A stretch of DNA of 64,000 bases from Enterobacteriaceae bacterium UBA5654. GTDB taxonomy: Bacteria > Pseudomonadota > Gammaproteobacteria > Enterobacterales > Enterobacteriaceae. The stretch lies in contig DIJC01000005.1 in NCBI GenBank assembly GCA_002421005.1, positions 1-64,000 of the forward strand, in the 5' to 3' direction. Each line of letters opens with the position of its first letter. Position 1 is the first letter of the stretch. Positions 59,244-64,000 of this stretch are shown here, piece after piece. The position numbers were made by a program, and so were the translations under genes. The notes under the pieces were generated by a model, which did not search any database, had not been told where the DNA came from, and saw only the letters and a list, made by a program, of their open reading frames with translations.

Positions 59244-60989
59244 TTACAGCGCGGGGGAGCTATCCGACGCCGCGTGCATCACCAGAAGGTTTTTTGAGTC
59301 CGGGGCCATGCCGTCCGGCATGACGTTTTCAAGGCGCAGCACGTCCCCCATGATCTGACTGAAGACGGGAGCAGAAACCGCCCCGCCATAATAGCGGCCG
59401 TTCTGCGGATCGTTAATCACCACCACCAGCGCATAACGCGGATGGCTGGCGGGCGCGACGCCTGCGGTATAAGCCACATATTTATCAACATACTTGCCGT
59501 CATCACCGATTTTTTTCGCCGTGCCAGTCTTCACCGCCACCCGGTAATCGCGTACGGCGGCTTTGGTGCCGCCACCGCCAGGCAGCGCCACGCTTTCCAT
59601 CATATGTTCTACCTGATGGACAATTTCTTCCGGCATCACGCGTTTACCCATCACCGGGGGATCGATGCGGGTAATAGATAACGGTTTTTCCACGCCGAAA
59701 CCGCCGATAGTGGCATAGACATGCGCCAGTTGTAGTGGCGTAACCATCAGGCCATAGCCAAAGGAAAACGTCGCCCGATCGAGTTGTCCCCAGTAGCGCC
59801 GCTGCGGCATCAGCCCCCGGCTTTCCCCGGTCAGCCCCAGCCCGGTGGGTTCGCCAAAACCAAAATTCCTGTAGGTATCCAGCAGATGCTGAATGGGCAT
59901 TGCCAGCGACAGGCGGGAAACGCCGGTATCGCTCGATTTCTGCAAAATGCCGGTCAGGGTCAGTTCAGGATAATAACCGACGTCGCGGATGCGATGACCG
60001 TCCAGGCTATAAGGATGGGTGTCCACCACGCTGCCCGGCTGCACAATGCCCTGCTGGAGCGCGGTCATAATCACCAGCGGTTTGACCGTCGAACCGGGTT
60101 CGAAGGTATCGCTGATCGCCCGGTTGCGAAAATCGTCCAGCGTCGCATTGTCACGATTATTCGGATTGTAGTCGGGGAAACTGGCCATAGAGAGAATTTC
60201 GCCAGTATCAATTTTGATCAGCACCGCCGCGCCCGACTGGGCTTTATTCCAGCGCACGGCGTTATCCAGCGCGTCTTCCGTGACGGCCTGCAGCCGTTCA
60301 TCAATGCTGAGTTGCAGGTTATGCGCCGGAACAGGCGTCACTTCGGTCAGATTTTCAATAACCTGCCCGTGTCGATCCCGCCGCACCAGCCGCACGCCGG
60401 GCTTACCGGTAAGCTGGGCGTTAAAACTCTTTTCCACGCCTTCAATGCCCTGCCCGTCCACGTTGGTAAAGCCAAGCAGGTTAGCGGCAACGTGGCCCGC
60501 CGGGTAAAAACGTCGCGACTCCTGGCGCAAATTTATCCCCGGCAGATTCAGCCTGGCGACCCAGGCTGCCTGCTGCGGATCGACCTGACGGGCGAGGTAC
60601 AGAAAGCGGGAGCGCGGATGTTCAGTGACCCGCTGCGCCAGCGTGGTCAGCGGCATGTGCAGCAGCGAAGCCAGCCCCTGCCAGCGCGCATCGTTTCCCG
60701 GTCCGCCTTTTTGCAGCAGGGTGTAAGGATCGGCCCATATGGCGCTGACCGGTACGCTCACCGCCAGCGGACGCCCGTGGCGGTCAACGATCATCCCGCG
60801 CGGCGTTTCCGACGGTATTTCACGCAGTGAGCGCATATCTTCCTGGCGCACCAGCTTTTCCGGCTCGACGATTTGTAGCCAGCCTACTCGCACCAGCAGT
60901 ACGGCGAAGCATCCCAAAATGCCCACGCAGATCAGGCCAAAACGCAGCGCTGTAAAATGATTCTCCGGTTTAACGCTTCTGTTTTGCAC
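59244..60989 (-). CDS. Class B penicillin-binding protein, FtsI paralogue of PBP3SAL type
   Basis: 581 residues from GTG 60989, which has GGAG five bases upstream; this equals the Salmonella PBP3SAL length, and its place next to cspC/rlmA is the Salmonella locus. One N-terminal membrane helix (about 18-40), a pedestal domain (PRGMIVDRHGRPLA), then the transpeptidase with SxxK as EPGSTVKPL (Ser about 305), SxN replaced by SSD (KSSDTGVSRL) and KTGT as AVKTGTAKK. In Salmonella this septal transpeptidase supports division at acidic pH inside host cells. It is not the essential ftsI, which lies in the mra cluster. Confidence 0.9.
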   Translation of the reverse strand: MQNRSVKPENHFTALRFGLICVGILGCFAVLLVRVGWLQIVEPEKLVRQEDMRSLREIPSETPRGMIVDRHGRPLAVSVPVSAIWADPYTLLQKGGPGNDARWQGLASLLHMPLTTLAQRVTEHPRSRFLYLARQVDPQQAAWVARLNLPGINLRQESRRFYPAGHVAANLLGFTNVDGQGIEGVEKSFNAQLTGKPGVRLVRRDRHGQVIENLTEVTPVPAHNLQLSIDERLQAVTEDALDNAVRWNKAQSGAAVLIKIDTGEILSMASFPDYNPNNRDNATLDDFRNRAISDTFEPGSTVKPLVIMTALQQGIVQPGSVVDTHPYSLDGHRIRDVGYYPELTLTGILQKSSDTGVSRLSLAMPIQHLLDTYRNFGFGEPTGLGLTGESRGLMPQRRYWGQLDRATFSFGYGLMVTPLQLAHVYATIGGFGVEKPLSITRIDPPVMGKRVMPEEIVHQVEHMMESVALPGGGGTKAAVRDYRVAVKTGTAKKIGDDGKYVDKYVAYTAGVAPASHPRYALVVVINDPQNGRYYGGAVSAPVFSQIMGDVLRLENVMPDGMAPDSKNLLVMHAASDSSPAL

Positions 60990-61131
60990 TCTTTCTCCAT
61001 ACATTCATCACAACGCGTTGATCTGCATGGAGAATACCTGTCAGGCGGAGAGAGCGGTGCGAAATATGATGTCGTTTTGCAACAAAACAAGACCAGCGGC
61101 GGGTAACTGCAATACTTTGAAAAATCCCTAT

Positions 61132-61158
61132 AAAAAAGCCCCGCATTTGCGAGGCTTT
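61132..61158 (-). terminator. Terminator of yobF-cspC
   Basis: On the minus strand AAAGCCTCGC and GCGGGGCT arms around AAAT are followed by TTTTTTAT. It lies about 50 bases after the cspC stop codon. Confidence 0.92.
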
Positions 61159-61206
61159 AAAGCTGAAAGTGAGCGCCTGAGCGCGACAAGATCAGTGGTG
61201 TTCGAT

Positions 61207-61416
61207 TCAGATTGCGGTTACGTTAACAGCAGCCGGGCCTTTCTGACCGTCCTGAATTTCAAACTCAACGTTCTGGCCTTCAGCCAGAGTTTTGAAGCCG
61301 TTACCCTGGATCGCAGAGAAGTGTACAAACACATCTTTGCTGCCGTCAGCAGGAGTAATGAAACCAAAACCTTTAGATTCGTTGAACCACTTAACTTGAC
61401 CTTTGATCTTCGCCAT
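61207..61416 (-). CDS. cspC: Cold-shock-family protein CspC
   Basis: 69 residues, identical or nearly so to E. coli CspC. A five-stranded OB-fold with RNP1 KGFGFITP and RNP2 DVFVHFSAI binds single-stranded RNA. CspC is constitutive and acts as an RNA chaperone and stabiliser of rpoS and other stress mRNAs. ATG at 61416 gives [10 protein letters not shown]; the two earlier codons overlap AAGGAATT, its ribosome-binding site. yobF ends 12 bases upstream in the same operon. Confidence 0.98.
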
Positions 61417-61428
61417 TTGCAAAATTCC

Positions 61429-61572
61429 TTAGAAAGTTTTCTTCGCCCGCAGGCTCTTACATAGATAAAACTGAGACATTACTGCATGAGGCACTAATAT
61501 AAGGTTCGGCAGAGAAGCGGTATTCAACGCAACGTGTTTACTCAGGACTTCTTTACTGAAAATGCCACACAT
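61429..61572 (-). CDS. yobF: YobF with a frame-switched centre
   Basis: 47 codons, the E. coli YobF length, in the normal place upstream of cspC. The first 14 residues (MCGIFSKEVLSKHV) and the end (LRAKKTF) match YobF, but the centre does not. The conserved centre (VEYRFSAEPYI then SCSNVSVLSM) is encoded instead in the +2 frame at 61528-61460. A one-base loss near codon 15 and a one-base gain near codon 38 would explain this. The ORF keeps its stop and coupling to cspC. YobF in E. coli is a heat-induced small protein of unknown function. Confidence 0.85.
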   Translation of the reverse strand: MCGIFSKEVLSKHVALNTASLPNLILVPHAVMSQFYLCKSLRAKKTF

Positions 61573-62211
61573 AAACAGAACTGTACCTCGTTTAACCCAA
61601 ATGTGTTATCACATACAACGTAAATTATGGCAAGCCATTTTTAAACGGGTGGCGATCTGTCGCACATATTTAATCGGGATTTTTTTACGCAATCGCATTT
61701 TATGCGCTTTTTTAGCCGCCGGAAAAAGGTCGTTCCGCTTACGGCTTAATGGCGGCATACCCTGCTCCGCCGGGCTTTTATGCGGTAGTACAGCCATGAC
61801 TGACTGTAAAGGCAGGATGTTGATCTTGCAGTCAATATCTGCAACTTAGATGATTTTGTGCATAGTTATGCGTAAAAAATCATAGTCACCTCTTCATCAG
61901 TGATAAAATTAGTCACCCAATGGTGAAAGTTTTAACCAGTAATTAATACGATTTAAATACTACTGTCATCTGCACCAAAATAATGAAACTCCGTTCTCAG
62001 CGCCTCGTCAGGAAGCAATAAAAACGTTTCGATGGATATAAGCTCTTTCTTAATGAATAAAGCGTGGGGGTTATTATGTTTATGCGTCTGCGACAGACAG
62101 CGTGACGTCTGGCGCTGATATAGCCCGCATCAGAATCCGCAGATATTGGAAAGGCGCACCCAAAAGGTGCAGTACCCGGCAACAATAATACTTATCACCG
62201 GGCAGGAGAGA
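61573..62211. other. Gene-free region between yobF and yebO
   Basis: About 640 bases without a supported gene. It should carry the yobF-cspC promoter. A 62-codon basic ORF on the minus strand (61609-61797) has no ribosome-binding site. Stem-loops near 62155-62210 (GCACC and GGTGC; CCCGG and CCGGG) probably end yebO transcription. Confidence 0.5.
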
Positions 62212-62499
62212 TTAGCGCTCGGCGACCAGACGAATGAAATCGTCATCATCTTTGGCTAATTCTTGCGGCTTAACCGGCGCGTCCGGTTTGTCAGGCTCGT
62301 TCGCTTCACACAGTCTCCGTAGCAGCGCATTCTGTCGTTTTTGCTGTTCGAGCAGTGCTTCAAGCAGCTCAATCTGTTCGTTGGTACGCGAACTGGCGCG
62401 GTTAACAAAAAACCACAGAACCAGGCCGACGACCAGCACGACCAGAGACACCAGCAGTGAGGCCAGATTAAGCACCCCGGTACTCATTAAATCATTCAT
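62212..62499 (-). CDS. yebO: YebO-like single-span membrane protein
   Basis: 95 residues. One membrane helix (about 13-31, LASLLVSLVVLVVGLVLWFF) is followed by a helical, charged cytosolic region (EQIELLEALLEQQKRQNALLRRLCEANEP) that probably forms a coiled coil, and an acidic C-terminal tail. It matches E. coli YebO in position and sequence. The function is unknown. GAGGTGG precedes the ATG. Confidence 0.9.
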   Translation of the reverse strand: MNDLMSTGVLNLASLLVSLVVLVVGLVLWFFVNRASSRTNEQIELLEALLEQQKRQNALLRRLCEANEPDKPDAPVKPQELAKDDDDFIRLVAER

Positions 62500-62571
62500 T
62501 TCACCACCTCAAAAGAAACACGCTATCTTACCACTCACGCGCAGGAAGGAAATCATTGATGCAAAAAATGC

Positions 62572-62715
62572 TTACCATGGGATAAATTTGTTTACAGCGC
62601 AAATGCCGCTGAAGAACTGAACATCCTCATCGCACAGGACGTTGAGCATTTGGGTCCAGATGAGCAAGCCGACGACGATTGCCCCAATCAGGATCAGCCA
62701 ACGAAATTTTTTCAC
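62572..62715 (-). CDS. mgrB: PhoQ feedback inhibitor MgrB
   Basis: 47 residues, the family length, from a GTG start (62715) with CGGAG upstream. It has the short basic N terminus MKKFRW, a membrane helix (about 6-24) with Trp20, and the periplasmic part with the two functional Cys (28 and 39) in the C-terminal [12 protein letters not shown] region, ending FIPW. MgrB binds PhoQ in the inner membrane and damps its kinase activity; loss causes polymyxin resistance in several enterobacteria. The gene appears intact. A PhoP box and a -10 element lie upstream at 62747-62781. Confidence 0.96.
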   Translation of the reverse strand: MKKFRWLILIGAIVVGLLIWTQMLNVLCDEDVQFFSGICAVNKFIPW

Positions 62716-62746
62716 TCCATACTCCGAATCATCACCTTATGCGACC

Positions 62747-62781
62747 AGGTTAACATGCAGATGTTAAACAGGGCGTTAACT
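62747..62781 (-). promoter_or_regulatory. PhoP box and -10 of mgrB
   Basis: On the minus strand AGTTAA-N5-TGTTTA (62781-62765) matches the PhoP direct-repeat consensus, with the second half perfect. Exactly 12 bases later comes a -10-like TAACCT (62752-62747), the spacing typical of PhoP-activated promoters without a -35. Confidence 0.8.
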
Positions 62782-62875
62782 GGCGAAATTATTCCCATTT
62801 CGGGAATTTTCGCCTTGCCCGGATATTTTGCGCCTGTAGTCTAACGGCAATATTTAAAGTTAAAAAGGAGTAATC

Positions 62876-63112
62876 ATGCGGATTATCATACGCATAGTGA
62901 TATTACTGGCACTGGTGTGGATTGGTTTATTGCTCAGCGGCTACGGCGTGCTGATAGGTAGCGATGTCAACGCAGCGGGTCTTGGCATTCAGTGTAAATA
63001 CGTCACAGCGCGCGGCACCAGTACGGCTCAGTACATTCACTCCGATAGCGGCATCGTGGGGGTGAACAACTGCCCATTACTGCGCAAAAGCGATACGGTG
63101 ATTGAGCACTAA
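62876..63112 (+). CDS. yobH: Small exported or membrane protein YobH
   Basis: 78 residues, matching E. coli YobH (79): a hydrophobic N-terminal segment (about 4-25), then a short extracytoplasmic part with two Cys (GIQCKYVTARGTST and NNCPLLRKS) likely to pair. Function unknown. GGAG precedes the ATG. It converges with kdgR. Confidence 0.92.
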   Translation: MRIIIRIVILLALVWIGLLLSGYGVLIGSDVNAAGLGIQCKYVTARGTSTAQYIHSDSGIVGVNNCPLLRKSDTVIEH

Positions 63113-63118
63113 GGTAAT

Positions 63119-63138
63119 ACGCCGCCCGCAGGCGGCGT
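63119..63138. terminator. Bidirectional terminator between yobH and kdgR
   Basis: ACGCCGCC and GGCGGCGT arms around CGCA lie between the two convergent genes. No strong T-run is visible on either side. Confidence 0.7.
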
Positions 63139-63146
63139 TGGCTGGA

Positions 63147-63938
63147 TCAGAACGGGTAGTCGTTATAGCCCATTTGTTCGGAGATTTTACGCGCGGCAGT
63201 GTGCAGCATAGCGACATATTCATGCAGGCGTTCTTCGGAAAAACGCAGCGTCGGGAAAGAGATACTCAGCCCGGCAATCACCACCCCAAAGCGGTCAAAA
63301 ACCGGAACGCCGATGCAGCGTAACCCTTCTTCCTGCTCTTCGTTATCTTCACCATAGCCTTGCTCTTTGACCACATCCAGCAGCGTCATCAGCTCGTCGG
63401 TACTGCCGATGGTGCGCGCGGTGCTGCGTTTATATTCCACGCCGTCGAGGATCTGTTTCACTTCCTCGCGATCGCGCCACGCCAGCAAGACTTTACCAAT
63501 TGCGGTGCTGTAAAGCGGATTGCGACGACCAATGCGCGAATACATGCGCAGGTTGTACATGGAGTCGATTTTGTGGATGTAGACGATGCTGTCTTCATCC
63601 AGCGCGCCCAGGTGGATGGTTTCTTTTGTCAGACGTGACAGTTCGCGCATCTGGATATCCGCGCTGCGGATCAGATCGATGTTTTGCAGCGCGCGCGCGC
63701 CCAGCTCAAAAAGCTTAAGCGTCAGCGAATATTTTTCTGATTCCCCTTCCTGGGCCACGTAGCCAAGTGATTTCATGGTCTGCAAAAAGCGATAAACGGT
63801 GCTTTTCGACATCATGACGCGCTGTGACAGCTCGGTAATCCCAATTTCACGCTCTTCACCCAGCGCCTGCAGGATGCCAAAAACCTTCAGTACAGATGAG
63901 ACAGAATCTGGCTGCTTGTCCAAATCTGCGAGTGCCAT
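63147..63938 (-). CDS. kdgR: IclR-family repressor KdgR
   Basis: 263 residues, as in E. coli. An N-terminal winged helix (about 15-75, with ITELSQRVMMSKSTVYRFLQTM as helix-turn-helix) is followed by the IclR effector-binding domain (for example SRIGRRNPLYSTAIGKVLLAW). It represses genes for 2-keto-3-deoxygluconate uptake and breakdown until KDG binds. Its promoter is in the last 60 bases of the window. In E. coli it is likewise the neighbour of yobH and mgrB. Confidence 0.96.
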   Translation of the reverse strand: MALADLDKQPDSVSSVLKVFGILQALGEEREIGITELSQRVMMSKSTVYRFLQTMKSLGYVAQEGESEKYSLTLKLFELGARALQNIDLIRSADIQMRELSRLTKETIHLGALDEDSIVYIHKIDSMYNLRMYSRIGRRNPLYSTAIGKVLLAWRDREEVKQILDGVEYKRSTARTIGSTDELMTLLDVVKEQGYGEDNEEQEEGLRCIGVPVFDRFGVVIAGLSISFPTLRFSEERLHEYVAMLHTAARKISEQMGYNDYPF

Positions 63939-64000
63939 TTATCACCTCATAGCGTTTGTTTTATAAAAATCAGAACGAGTTTTTATTATAAATTCACGCC

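Noticed and set aside
59784..60830. 348-codon ORF antisense to the PBP3SAL-like gene
   Set aside because: Shadow frame; the opposite strand has all transpeptidase motifs.
61609..61797. 62-codon basic ORF upstream of yobF
   Set aside because: No ribosome-binding site, no known relative, and it spans the likely yobF-cspC promoter region.
62072..62104. Nine-codon ORF (MFMRLRQTA) after a run of G on the plus strand between yobF and yebO
   Set aside because: Too short to judge, no gene follows on that strand, and chance ORFs of this size are common.

Overview
The window is chromosomal DNA of an enterobacterium of the Escherichia-Salmonella-Citrobacter-Enterobacter group. Almost every long gene is a recognisable orthologue of an E. 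coli K-12 gene. Two features look more like Salmonella and its relatives than E. coli: minCDE runs directly into rnd-fadD, and an FtsI-like penicillin-binding protein of the PBP3SAL type lies between rlmA and cspC. The species cannot be named from sequence alone. No rRNA, tRNA, CRISPR array or complete mobile element was found.

Layout. (1) 1-14.2 kb: the end of gapA, then yeaD, yeaE, mipA, the yeaG-yeaH stress kinase pair behind a sigma-54 type promoter, yeaL-nimT (nimR absent), a lone glutamine-amidotransferase-like protein, a DUF523 protein, yoaF, a candidate small RNA or leader, dgcP, yoaJ, a ymcF-like cold-shock protein, queH, a Cys-rich copper-binding protein, a small membrane protein and a cupin. 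(2) 14.2-17.7 kb: an AT-rich island on the 3' side of icd with decayed small ORFs, a phage-type tailspike and a lipoprotein. (3) 17.9-27.1 kb: icd, rluE, nudJ, mnmA, hflD, purB, phoP, phoQ, roxA. (4) 27.2-30.5 kb: fadR, dsbB and the umuDC SOS polymerase operon behind a perfect LexA box; nhaB is missing between fadR and dsbB. (5) 30.5-36.0 kb: an accessory stretch in the place where E. coli has hlyE. It holds yciG, yciE, small hydrophilic or membrane proteins, yoaK, two GNAT acetyltransferases and a DJ-1 family protein. (6) 36.1-42.5 kb: ycgN, ycgM, ycgL, minCDE, rnd, fadD. (7) 42.7-53.8 kb: yeaY, tsaB, yoaA, yoaB, an unknown gene, yoaH, pabB, nudL, sdaA, pdeD, yoaE. (8) 54.2-64 kb: manXYZ, yobD, mntP with its manganese riboswitch, rlmA, the PBP3SAL-like gene, cspC-yobF, yebO, mgrB, yobH, kdgR.

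Regulatory circuits that close within the window. PhoPQ (23.8-25.9 kb) and its feedback inhibitor MgrB (62.6 kb) are both present, and both have PhoP-box-like repeats upstream. FadR (27.2 kb) and its target fadD (40.8-42.5 kb) are both present, and two FadR-operator-like sites lie upstream of fadD. umuDC has a perfect LexA box and yoaA a weaker one. purB carries the internal PurR operator at codons 62-67, as in E. coli.

The observation I rate highest is yobF. It keeps the start, stop and 47-codon length of E. coli YobF, but a pair of compensating indels reads its middle third in another frame. The conserved YobF peptide is still encoded in the abandoned frame. Other leads are a candidate terminator-bearing sRNA upstream of dgcP, an upstream ORF coupled to yoaE, a TTG-initiated ymcF-like gene with a long leader, and a palindrome-preceded operon of tiny membrane proteins including YoaK.
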